Below are positions 34,338 to 41,925 of a stretch of 64,000 nucleotides of DNA, piece after piece (the first letter of the stretch is position 1; every line of letters starts with the position of its first letter). The position numbers were made by a program, and so were the translations under genes. Under the pieces are notes generated by a model, which was given only the letters and a program-made list of their open reading frames with translations, was not told the DNA's origin and ran no database searches. This DNA is from RBG-13-68-16 sp050018455 (GTDB lineage: Bacteria > Acidobacteriota > Thermoanaerobaculia > Thermoanaerobaculales > Thermoanaerobaculaceae): contig JBEKAA010000013.1 of the NCBI GenBank assembly GCA_050018455.1, positions 1 through 64,000 on the forward strand, written 5' to 3'.

Positions 34338-36266
34338 ATGCGCAAGGTTTGCGTGTTTCTCGCGGTGACGGCGGCGACCTCCACGATCGCGCCTGCCCAG
34401 GTCGTGAGCGAGTGGCGCACGGCTCACGGTCTTCCCGTGGCGGTGGTCGAGGTCGCAGGCGGCGACGTCGAGCACTTCGCCGCGCTGGTCCCGGCCGATG
34501 CCGCGGCGCCCAACGCGGTGGCCGGCTTCTCCGTCGAGGTGAGGCCGCGACGCGCCAGCCAGCTCTGGAGCGCTTCGGTGCCGTCGCTCGCGGCACAGCC
34601 GGCGCTCACCGAGTTCATCGCCGCGCTCTCCGCGTGCGGGTCCGCGGCGATCGTGGCACTGGGTCCGGTACCCGCGCGAGAGATCCAGAGTCTGGGTGCG
34701 GCGATCGAGGCGATCCCGGCGCGGGCACCGACACGCCGTCCGTGCGTTCTCGCCGAAGGCGCTGTCGGGGAGCGTCGCGGCGCTCCCGATTCCGTCGAGC
34801 TTGCAATCGCTCTCCCACCACCGGACGATCCGAGAAGCGACCTTGCTCCGGCTCTCATCTCATGGGTCCGCGCGCGGCTCGCTTCAAGCTTCCCGGACGC
34901 TCGCGTGGCGAGCGAGCTCCAGGACGACTGCGCCCGGATGGTGGTGCGCCTGCCTGCCCGCGACGAGCACCCGCGCGTCGTGCTTCGAAAACTGCGGCAG
35001 ACTCTCGCCCAGCTTCCTATGGCCCCGCTCAGCGGTGACGAGCTGGCGCGAGCGGTCGCGGCTTGCCAGGCGCGCTCAGGCCAGGCGGCGGTGGGTGGTG
35101 CTCCCGTCACGGAAGAGCTGGCCGAACGGCTGGCGCTCGGGGGGAGCGCGGTGTGTGCCTTTGCCACGCCCTCGATCGACGGGACCACGTTGGCTGATTT
35201 CGCCCGCCAGGTCTTGAGCGGCCACCCCGGCTCCGCAACGCTGGTCGAGCAGGAGCGCCGCCCGCAGGTCGAGCCCCCCGACACCCTGGAGAACGGCGTG
35301 GTGGTGACCACGAGTTGGATCCCCGGCGAGACGGGGGTGGTCGCCTTGGCGCTGGGCGGCGTCGCACCGCGCTCCGGGCACGACATCCTGGCGGCTGCCG
35401 CAGCGACCGCAGCCGCCCAGGGGTGGCCGGTGACGGTGGGCGAGATCGCCGGCGTGCCGACGCTCGCGATCGCGGCCCCCGCGGCTTCGATCACGGACGC
35501 GATGGAGCGAGCGAGCGAAAGCGTGTCGTCGGCACGGCCCGTCGCCCGGGACGATCTCGAGGCCGAAGCGTCGCGGATGCTCGGGCTTGCCGAATCGCTC
35601 ACGGCGGAGACGCTTTCGGTCGCCCTCGCTCTTCCGCCGGAGGTCGAGGTGGGCACCGAAGCAGCAGGAAAGTTCTTCGGCAGCCTCCCATCCGGACGGG
35701 TGAGCGCGGGGGTCGCGCCCGCCGGCCCCGGTCTCAAATGGACCGTCGGCGAGGGCACGCCTCAGGTTCTCGGTATCGCGGAGTTGCCGCCGTCCGCGAT
35801 GGGGCTGGTCGCCTGGCAGGTCCTGCACGATCGTCTCACTCAGGAGAACGGCGTCCGGGCGACGGCGCTCGCGCCACCGGGGCGCTTGCTCCTGGCGATC
35901 GCATCGGAAGGCGGCGAGAACGTCCCGGCGCTCGACGGCCGCCTCGCTGCTCTCTGGAAGGGCGCTTTGCGCCCGGCCTCAAGCGCCGAGGCGGGTGCGG
36001 CGGCCCACCGAGCCCTGGCGTGCCTGTACGGTGACACCGCTCAGGCAGCTGCCCGCGCAGCCGCGGCCGCGTTTCTCCCGACGGTGCCGACCCAGGCGGA
36101 GCTTCTCGGGACCGACGTGGCACAGGTCAACAAGGTGATCGCCGCGCTGCCCGCTTGGGAGAAGTTGACCCGCTTCGCGCGCGGTGCGCCGCCTCCGGCA
36201 TCGGATCAGCCAGGCCACAAGGGCAGTGTGCGAAAATCCCGCTCCCCTCAACTTCAGGAGCGGTGA
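34338..36266 (+). CDS. Exported protein, possibly a catalytically dead M16-like protein
   Basis: A 642-residue protein with a clear N-terminal signal peptide (MRKVCVFLAVTAATSTIAPAQ). Two similar segments, WRTAHGLPVAVVEVAGGDVEHFAALV near the start and ENGVVVTTSWIPGETGVVALALGG near residue 320, resemble the openings of the two halves of M16 (insulinase/processing) peptidases. The zinc motif HxxEH is absent, so it would be a non-catalytic partner if it is M16 at all. It is rich in alanine and glycine. Its stop lies 17 nt before tyrS, so they probably share a transcript. The family call is tentative. Confidence 0.5.
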   Translation: MRKVCVFLAVTAATSTIAPAQVVSEWRTAHGLPVAVVEVAGGDVEHFAALVPADAAAPNAVAGFSVEVRPRRASQLWSASVPSLAAQPALTEFIAALSACGSAAIVALGPVPAREIQSLGAAIEAIPARAPTRRPCVLAEGAVGERRGAPDSVELAIALPPPDDPRSDLAPALISWVRARLASSFPDARVASELQDDCARMVVRLPARDEHPRVVLRKLRQTLAQLPMAPLSGDELARAVAACQARSGQAAVGGAPVTEELAERLALGGSAVCAFATPSIDGTTLADFARQVLSGHPGSATLVEQERRPQVEPPDTLENGVVVTTSWIPGETGVVALALGGVAPRSGHDILAAAAATAAAQGWPVTVGEIAGVPTLAIAAPAASITDAMERASESVSSARPVARDDLEAEASRMLGLAESLTAETLSVALALPPEVEVGTEAAGKFFGSLPSGRVSAGVAPAGPGLKWTVGEGTPQVLGIAELPPSAMGLVAWQVLHDRLTQENGVRATALAPPGRLLLAIASEGGENVPALDGRLAALWKGALRPASSAEAGAAAHRALACLYGDTAQAAARAAAAAFLPTVPTQAELLGTDVAQVNKVIAALPAWEKLTRFARGAPPPASDQPGHKGSVRKSRSPQLQER

Positions 36267-36283
36267 GGGAACCGGGAGGGTCG

Positions 36284-37516
36284 ATGCGCCAGAGGGCACC
36301 GTCTGTCAAGGAGCAAATGGATCTGCTGCTCAAGGGCTGCGTCGATGTCGTGCGGCCCGAGGACCTGGAAGCCCGGCTGACCGCGGCTGGCGGCGCCGGG
36401 CGTTCGCTCACGGTCAAGGTGGGCTTTGATCCGTCGGCGCCCGACCTTCACCTCGGCCACACCGTCGTCATCCGCAAGATGAGGCACTTCCAGCAGCTCG
36501 GCCACCGCGTGGTGTTTCTGATCGGCGATTTCACCGGCTTGATCGGCGATCCCACCGGCAAGAAGGCCACGCGCCCCCAGCTCACCCGGGAGCAGGTGGC
36601 GGCCAACGCGGAGACGTACAAGCGCCAGATCTTCAAGCTCCTGGATCCCAGTACCACCGTGATCGATTTCAACGCCCGCTGGCTGGGGGCCCTTTCGAGC
36701 GAAGACTGGATCCGCCTGACGGCCAGGGTGACGCTGGCTCAGATGCTCGAGCGCGACGACTTCTCCAGACGTCTCGAATCCGGCGAACCGATCTCGCTCC
36801 ACGAGCTTCTCTACCCGGTCGCCCAGGCGTACGACTCGGTGGTGCTCAAGGCGGATGTCGAGTTGGGCGGCACCGACCAGCTCTTCAACCTGCTCGTGGG
36901 TCGCGACCTGATGGGGAAGCTCGGCCTCCCGCCACAGATCGTGATGACGTTGCCGCTGCTCGAGGGGCTCGACGGCGTCGAGAAGATGTCCAAGTCGCTC
37001 GGCAACTACGTGGCCGTCGAAGACCCGCCCGAGGATATGTTCGGAAAGCTGATGTCCGTCTCCGACACGCTGATGTGGCGGTACTGGACCCTGTGCACCG
37101 ACCGCACGCCGGCCGAGATCGACGGGCTGAAGAGCTCCGTTTCGTCCGGCGCACGACACCCGATGGACGTCAAGTTCGACCTGGCGCGCCAGATCACGGC
37201 GGACCTCCATGGAGCCGCCTCGGCCGGCTCGGCCGAGACGCACTTCCGGGCGGTCCATCAGCGGCGTGAGATCCCGGACGAGGTCGCCGAGGTGACCGTG
37301 GCGAGCTCTCCCGACGCGGTCCAGCTCGTGAAGGTCCTGGTAATGGCGGACCTCGCGCCGACCAACGCAGAGGCCCGTCGCCTCGTGCAGCAGGGCGGCG
37401 TGAGGATCGACGGTCAAACGGTCCGCGATCCGTTCGCTACGCTCCCCGCGACGCGCGGAATGTCCTGCCTCGTTCAGGTGGGCAAGCGGCGCTTCGCCCG
37501 GGTCATGTTCGACTAG
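36284..37516 (+). CDS. tyrS: Tyrosyl-tRNA synthetase
   Basis: A class I synthetase of 410 residues charging tRNA-Tyr. HIGH appears as HLGH at 56-59 in VGFDPSAPDLHLGHTVV, the tyrosine pocket includes YPVAQAYDSV, and KMSKS is at about 234 in GVEKMSKSLGNYV. The C-terminal S4-like RNA-binding domain covers about 345-410 (LAPTNAEARRLVQQGGVRIDG). The HLGH form and length fit the TyrRS-2 (TyrZ) group. GGAGGG 5 nt before the ATG supports the start. Its final CTAG is shared with the convergent DtxR-family stop codon. Confidence 0.95.
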   Translation: MRQRAPSVKEQMDLLLKGCVDVVRPEDLEARLTAAGGAGRSLTVKVGFDPSAPDLHLGHTVVIRKMRHFQQLGHRVVFLIGDFTGLIGDPTGKKATRPQLTREQVAANAETYKRQIFKLLDPSTTVIDFNARWLGALSSEDWIRLTARVTLAQMLERDDFSRRLESGEPISLHELLYPVAQAYDSVVLKADVELGGTDQLFNLLVGRDLMGKLGLPPQIVMTLPLLEGLDGVEKMSKSLGNYVAVEDPPEDMFGKLMSVSDTLMWRYWTLCTDRTPAEIDGLKSSVSSGARHPMDVKFDLARQITADLHGAASAGSAETHFRAVHQRREIPDEVAEVTVASSPDAVQLVKVLVMADLAPTNAEARRLVQQGGVRIDGQTVRDPFATLPATRGMSCLVQVGKRRFARVMFD

Positions 37517-38058
37517 ACAGCTTTCGACCCTGCGGCAACTGCCAGCAGGCACACCTCCGCACAAAGGTCACAACGGGCGCCGGGCGGGCAGTCCGCGGTC
37601 GCCCCGCGAAAGGCCGCGACGAACTTGCGCGCCTCGGGTCGGTTCGAACGCAGGAACCTGACCAACCGAACCAGGGCCGCGCCCGTCTCCTCCGAGAGGA
37701 GATGCTCGACCTTGCAGGCATCGAGCTCGGCGGTGGCGTGACGAACTCCCATCACCTCACGCAAGAAGACCAGCAGGATCTCCCGCTTGCTCGCGACACG
37801 GGCGACCAGGTCGGCGCCCGGGCGCGTCAGGGAAAGCCGCTGCCGGCTGTCCAGTTTGACCAGGCCATGCTCCTGGAGCGTGCGGAGCTGGAGCGATGCC
37901 GCGGCGCGGGTGACCGCCAGTTGCCGGGCCACGTCCGCTGCGCGCGGGGCCGGGCCGGACTTCGCCAGCGATGCGATGGCGAGCAGGTAGTGCGCCCCGG
38001 AGTGGGTGATCTCGTTGTCCTCGAAGGCGCGCCAGACGGGCAGAGTCGCGCTCGCCAT
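37513..38058 (-). CDS. DtxR-family metal-dependent regulator lacking a FeoA domain
   Basis: A 181-residue regulator with an N-terminal winged helix (HYLLAIASLAKS through LQEHGLVKLD) and the DtxR dimerisation and metal-binding helices, including ELDACKVEHLLSEE. A cysteine in this (E/D)AC-xx-EH position matches iron-type DtxR/IdeR rather than manganese-type MntR. There is no C-terminal SH3/FeoA domain; instead the tail has CPPGARCDLCAEVC, a four-cysteine cluster that could bind iron or zinc. It follows the DtxR-FeoA fusion gene by 3 nt and is last of the feoB operon, so iron feedback control is likely. Cysteine-cluster function is inference. Confidence 0.8.
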   Translation of the reverse strand: MASATLPVWRAFEDNEITHSGAHYLLAIASLAKSGPAPRAADVARQLAVTRAAASLQLRTLQEHGLVKLDSRQRLSLTRPGADLVARVASKREILLVFLREVMGVRHATAELDACKVEHLLSEETGAALVRLVRFLRSNRPEARKFVAAFRGATADCPPGARCDLCAEVCLLAVAAGSKAV

Positions 38059-38061
38059 CGC

Positions 38062-38760
38062 TCACCACTCCACGAGGGGACGCAGGTAGATACCGTCGGC
38101 GATCTCGTCCTCGAGCGCCAGGAGTGTCCGGTCTACCTCGACCACCAGGGAAGGTTTGCGCTGTCGCAAGGTGAGGACGGCTCCGGGCGTGACTCCGAGA
38201 TCCGCCAGTTGATCCAGCCTGTCGCGGTGGCGCGGTGCCATGAGGACCACCCGGCCGCGCTCGCCGGGCGTCAGGTCGATCAACCGGCAGATGAGCGACG
38301 GGACGCGCCGCGACAGCAGCGCGCAGCACGCTCCGGGCGGGATCGCTCGACCGTGAGGGCACACCGGCGGATGGCCGAGGAACGAACACACGGCTTCGGT
38401 CACCTGTGGCGACAGCTCGTGCTCGATGCGGCACGCTTCGCTCTCGGTCGTCTCCATCGAGAGCTCGAAGATCTGGTGAAACAGCACCTCGGCCAGTCGA
38501 TGCCGCCGCACGACTTCCCGCGCCTCGTTCTTGCCGGTCTCGGTGAGGCAGAGGTGGCCGTCATCGAGCCTGACCCACCCCAGCTCGACAAGCTCCTGGG
38601 TGACGCCGCCCCACCCGTCGCCGGGCCCGGCGTGAATCGTCTCCGCGAGAGCCCCCAGTGTGAGCACGGTGCCGCTCTCTTGGGACGTCCACAGTTCTTC
38701 CAGCACCTCTTCCCGGGCGACCGCAGGCAGTTGCGGTGCGAATCCACGCTCCTCGCTCAT
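38062..38760 (-). CDS. DtxR-family regulator fused to a FeoA domain
   Basis: A 232-residue DtxR/IdeR-type regulator. Residues about 10-65 form a winged helix, 68-120 the metal-binding and dimer domain (RRHRLAEVLFHQIFELS, SEACRIEHELS), then a loop with several cysteines (VCPHGRAIPPGACC). A C-terminal FeoA/SH3 domain follows from about 155 (LIDLTPGERGRVVLM, LADLGVTPGAVLTLRQR). The EAC cysteine points to iron sensing. No free-standing feoA exists nearby, so the FeoA function may reside here. The ATG at 38760 overlaps the stop of the zinc-ribbon gene as ATGA. Presumably it binds the palindrome upstream of feoB. Confidence 0.85.
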   Translation of the reverse strand: MSEERGFAPQLPAVAREEVLEELWTSQESGTVLTLGALAETIHAGPGDGWGGVTQELVELGWVRLDDGHLCLTETGKNEAREVVRRHRLAEVLFHQIFELSMETTESEACRIEHELSPQVTEAVCSFLGHPPVCPHGRAIPPGACCALLSRRVPSLICRLIDLTPGERGRVVLMAPRHRDRLDQLADLGVTPGAVLTLRQRKPSLVVEVDRTLLALEDEIADGIYLRPLVEW

Positions 38761-38969
38761 GCGCGCCTTTCCTTGAACAACCGTCCGAGCCAATCGACAA
38801 TCGCGGACCGCTCCACGAAACGGTAGTGGCAGTGGGGGCAGCAGAGGGTCCGGCAGTTATCGCCCAGTGGGCACCCGCTTGGGCACGCCTCCCGCCCGGG
38901 GAAGCGCCCGCCGCAGAGCGGGCACTGGACCCGCGTGGCTTCGCCCGCACCGGTGCCGGTCGCGCTCAC
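38757..38969 (-). CDS. Small double-CxxC zinc-ribbon protein in the feoB operon
   Basis: A 70-residue protein with CPLCGG, then CPSGCPLGDNC and CCPHCHYRF, ending with a basic helix (WLGRLFKERRA). Nine cysteines and one histidine in about 45 residues imply one or two metal sites. It has no family name I can give with certainty; small cysteine-rich proteins often accompany FeoB. The GTG start overlaps the feoB stop as GTGA, and its own stop overlaps the DtxR-FeoA start as ATGA, so its amount should follow FeoB. It could be a metal sensor, an adaptor on the FeoB cytoplasmic face or an iron chaperone. Confidence 0.7.
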   Translation of the reverse strand: MSATGTGAGEATRVQCPLCGGRFPGREACPSGCPLGDNCRTLCCPHCHYRFVERSAIVDWLGRLFKERRA

Positions 38970-40939
38970 AGGTGGACCCCGGCAGCACGCAGCGCCCAGT
39001 TGAGCACCGCGCCCACGGTAAAGGCGAACGGCACGATGAACGCGATCATGGCAGCCGCCGCTTTCAACCCGCGCTCCTTGATCATCACGAAGACGTTCGC
39101 GATGCAGGGGACGAACAGGGTGATCACGACGAGAGCGACCAGCGACTGGATCCCGTCGAGCTGGCCGTGCTGCCGCAGGAGGAAGAACCCCGCCGCCCCG
39201 TAGTCACGCCGGAGGAAGCCCACGACGAATGAATCCGCGGCCTGAGGCGGAAGCCCTAGGAGGCCAACTACCAGCGGACGTGAAAGCATCTCCAGACGCG
39301 AGAGCGCGCCGGTGGCGTCAAGGACGTACAGCACGAGCGTCCCGAGCACGAAGAGGGGCACGGCTTCCTTGAGGTACCACTCGGTGCGGGCTGCTGTCTT
39401 GATCAGGATGTTCCCCAGGCTCGGAACCCGGATCGGAGGAACCTCGAGGAGAAAGTCGGAGCTCCGCCCCGGCATCAGCCTCGACGCCGCCCAACCCACG
39501 CCGAAGATCGTTGCAGCGACCACGCCGCCCCAGATAAAGGTCCCGAGGGGGGCCATCGAGCCGAGCAATGCGAGCACCACCGCGAGCTGGGCCGAGCACG
39601 GCACACCCAGGGCCAGGAGGAGCATCACCAGCGCGCGCTCCCTGCGCGTGGCGAGGATCCGGGTGGTCAGCGTTGCCATCGTGTCGCAGCCGAGACCGAG
39701 GATCATCGGCAGGACGGCCTTACCGTTCAGCCCCATGGTGCGGAAGATTCGATTGACCATGACGGCCAGGCGCGGCAGATACCCCGAATCCTCCAGGACG
39801 CCGAAGAACACGAAGAACGTTCCCACCACGGGGAGGACGATGGCGATAGCGTAGGTCAACGCCATGGTGACGATTCCGTACTGGCCCACGAGCAGATCAC
39901 GCAGCCAGCCCCAGGGAATGAAGCGCTGCGAGAGCGCGGTGGCCGCCGGGTTGATCAGCTTTCCGAACAGGCCATTCTCGGTCAACCGGACCAGCGTTCC
40001 GGCACCGAAGACGCCCACGAACTCGTACGCCACGAGCAGCACGCCCGCGAGGACGGGGACGCCCCAGACGGGGTGCATCGACAGCGCACCGAGCCGGTCT
40101 CGCATCGAGCCGGCCCGGGGACGCTTGACGTGGAACACCGCCCGGAGGAGCTCGGAAACGGCACGATGGCGAGCCCGCGAGATCGCGACGGCGGTGCTGC
40201 AGCCCAGAGAGCGCTCGAGCTCCGCCCGAAGCCTCTCGACGAGGCTCATATCCTGTTCCGTCAGGTGCCTGCGCGCCCACTCCGCGAGGGTTCGATCACC
40301 GGCCAGCAACATCAAGGCCACGCCGCGCCGCGCACGCCCGAACTCGACCGGAAGCGCCGCGGCGACCTCCAGTGCCGCCTGCTCGATCGCGGCCGGGTAC
40401 GTACTCAGGAACTGCGCCTGAGCCGCCTCGTCGATCCGATGGCGAATGGCGTCGAGCCCCGCGTTTCGCGTCGCGGTCGCCGGGATGACCGGGATCCCGA
40501 GACGGCGCTCCAGTTCGACGGACTCGACGCGCACGCCGAGATCTTGTGCCTCGTCCTGAAGGTTCAGCACCAGCACCTGACGCCGCGCGAGCTCCGCAAG
40601 CTGGGTCGTGAGGTACAGCACGCGCCGCAAGTTCTTCGTGTCGCCCACCTGCAGGACGACCGCGTCCGGCTCGGCGAGCAGGATGTCCCGGGTGACCTGT
40701 TCGTCCTCCGATTGCGGCGTGAGCGAGTTCGTTCCGGGTGTGTCGATCAGTTCGGGCACCCCAGCCAGGAGACGCGCGCGTCCACGCGTGATCTCGACCG
40801 TCGTCCCCGGGTAATTCGAGACCGTCACGTACGTCTTCGTCAGCGCCCCGAAGATGACACTCTTGCCGACGTTCGGATTCCCCACGAGCAACACCGGAGG
40901 AGGCTCATAGTGAGCGGCGGAGTCGGGGGCCGAGGTCAT
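38966..40939 (-). CDS. feoB: Ferrous iron transporter FeoB
   Basis: A 657-residue inner-membrane Fe(II) transporter with an N-terminal G domain. G1 is GNPNVGKS at 20-27, the Thr of NYPGTT is G2, DTPG is G3, NLQDEA is the G4-like region, and ATATRNAG is G5. The helical stalk domain follows to about 260, then two Gate domains and core helices. The core cysteine motif reads LGLGCDTMATLTTR, a variant of the usual GCNVPAxxxTR. The protein is shorter than E. coli FeoB. It heads an operon with a zinc-ribbon protein and two DtxR regulators, and a perfect palindrome lies about 65 nt upstream. Confidence 0.95.
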   Translation of the reverse strand: MTSAPDSAAHYEPPPVLLVGNPNVGKSVIFGALTKTYVTVSNYPGTTVEITRGRARLLAGVPELIDTPGTNSLTPQSEDEQVTRDILLAEPDAVVLQVGDTKNLRRVLYLTTQLAELARRQVLVLNLQDEAQDLGVRVESVELERRLGIPVIPATATRNAGLDAIRHRIDEAAQAQFLSTYPAAIEQAALEVAAALPVEFGRARRGVALMLLAGDRTLAEWARRHLTEQDMSLVERLRAELERSLGCSTAVAISRARHRAVSELLRAVFHVKRPRAGSMRDRLGALSMHPVWGVPVLAGVLLVAYEFVGVFGAGTLVRLTENGLFGKLINPAATALSQRFIPWGWLRDLLVGQYGIVTMALTYAIAIVLPVVGTFFVFFGVLEDSGYLPRLAVMVNRIFRTMGLNGKAVLPMILGLGCDTMATLTTRILATRRERALVMLLLALGVPCSAQLAVVLALLGSMAPLGTFIWGGVVAATIFGVGWAASRLMPGRSSDFLLEVPPIRVPSLGNILIKTAARTEWYLKEAVPLFVLGTLVLYVLDATGALSRLEMLSRPLVVGLLGLPPQAADSFVVGFLRRDYGAAGFFLLRQHGQLDGIQSLVALVVITLFVPCIANVFVMIKERGLKAAAAMIAFIVPFAFTVGAVLNWALRAAGVHL

Positions 40940-41001
40940 GACCTGCGAAGCACGAAAAGGCGCGACGTCATCGCGGGCATGCTACGGCTGCCGGAGCAAC
41001 C

Positions 41002-41019
41002 TGTCAAGTATACTTAACA
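41002..41019. promoter_or_regulatory. Palindromic operator upstream of feoB
   Basis: An 18-bp near-perfect palindrome with perfect core AAGTATACTT (41006-41015), flanked by TGT and ACA; one base pair breaks symmetry. On the minus strand it contains TATACT, which could be the feoB -10, about 67 nt before the ATG. Size and symmetry fit DtxR-type dimer sites, and two DtxR genes are in the operon it controls. A Fur-family site is the alternative. Confidence 0.65.
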
Positions 41020-41065
41020 ACCGCTTTTGCGGAATGTAGGCTCGGCCGGGGCGCCGCGCCTCGCG

Positions 41066-41500
41066 TCACTCGCTCTTCTGGCACTCGGCGCAGAGCCCTT
41101 GAATCTGCAGGCTGTAGAAGCTCGGCCGGAAGCTGTGTTCGAGGCACACGTCGCGCTGTCGCTCGTCGAGATCGGAGTCGTAGAACTCGATGATGCGGCC
41201 GCACCCGGTGCACACCATGTGGTCGTGGCGCTTGCCGGGAGTCACCCGCTCATAGACGTAGTGCTCGCGCCCGAGGCGCGACTTGCGAGCCAGACCGCAC
41301 TGGACCAGGAGGTCGAGGGTGCGGTAGATCGTCGCACGCGAGACGCGCTTGCCCTGATTGCGGAGCTGGAAGAGAAGGGAGTCGGCGTCGAGGTGACCAC
41401 TCGAGTTGAAGAGCTCTTCGAGGAGCATGAGTCGCTCCTTGGTCACCTTGAGGTTGTTGTCACGCAGGTACTGTACGAAGAACTTCTCCGCTCGCTTCAT
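41066..41500 (-). CDS. Fur-family transcriptional regulator
   Basis: A 144-residue metalloregulator. The N-terminal winged helix includes VTKERLMLLEELFNSSGHLDADSLLFQL and VSRATIYRTLDLLVQCGL; the metal-binding C-domain has HYVYERVTPGKRHDHMVCTGCGRIIEF and ends GLCAECQK. Both CxxC zinc pairs and the HDH motif are intact. Fur, Zur, Nur and PerR cannot be separated with certainty; the position next to feoB suggests iron. GGAGG lies about 6 nt before the ATG, and a strong TTGACA/TAGCGT promoter is placed immediately upstream. Confidence 0.92.
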   Translation of the reverse strand: MKRAEKFFVQYLRDNNLKVTKERLMLLEELFNSSGHLDADSLLFQLRNQGKRVSRATIYRTLDLLVQCGLARKSRLGREHYVYERVTPGKRHDHMVCTGCGRIIEFYDSDLDERQRDVCLEHSFRPSFYSLQIQGLCAECQKSE

Positions 41501-41540
41501 CGTGGCCTCCGGTGCAGCGTCTCAATTTCACCCAGACGCC

Positions 41541-41569
41541 ACGCTAAACGGTTCTGAGTCTGGTGTCAA
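41541..41569 (-). promoter_or_regulatory. Promoter of the Fur-family gene
   Basis: Minus-strand TTGACA (41569-41564) and TAGCGT (41546-41541) are separated by exactly 17 nt. The -35 overlaps the TGA stop of the bactofilin gene. Transcription should start near 41534, giving a leader of about 34 nt that contains the Shine-Dalgarno. Confidence 0.65.
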
Positions 41570-41925
41570 GTGGTGGGCTCGTGGGCGCTGTCTCCTCGCG
41601 CCATGTGCACGACACCTTCGAGGATCCCGCCTTCGTCGACCACGAGCGAAGGTGCGAAGATCTCAGCGAACACCTTCCCGGTCGCGTGGATCACCACTCG
41701 CTCTTTCACGCGAACGGTCCCTCGCACCGTTCCGGCCACGACCAGTCTCCCCACGGCGATCTCGCCCTCTACGACACCACCCTCCCCGACGAGAAGCTCC
41801 TGCTCACTCGAAACCTTGCCGCTGACCTGCCCGTGGACCCTCAGGAGGTCGGAGAAGACCACGTCCCCTTCGATCGTGCACCCCTGGTCCAGAAACCCGT
41901 TGAGCGTTGTCTGCCCCTTTTTCAT
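41566..41925 (-). CDS. Bactofilin
   Basis: A 119-residue polymer-forming cytoskeletal protein with the central right-handed beta-helix (DUF583). Repeating short strands include GCTIEGDVVFSDLLRVHGQVSGKV, LLVGEGGVVEGEIAVGRLVVAG and VVIHATGKVFAEIFAPSLVVDEGG, with flexible tails. Bactofilins polymerise without nucleotide and in several bacteria position ParABS or cell-wall enzymes at the pole. Here its ATG overlaps the parB stop as ATGA, a direct genetic tie to chromosome segregation. Confidence 0.92.
   Translation of the reverse strand: MKKGQTTLNGFLDQGCTIEGDVVFSDLLRVHGQVSGKVSSEQELLVGEGGVVEGEIAVGRLVVAGTVRGTVRVKERVVIHATGKVFAEIFAPSLVVDEGGILEGVVHMARGDSAHEPTT

Noticed and set aside
40122..40137. A second parS-like site inside feoB
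   Set aside because: Its central CACGTG is broken (GACGTG) and it matches only about 13 of 16 positions, so it is probably coincidence.
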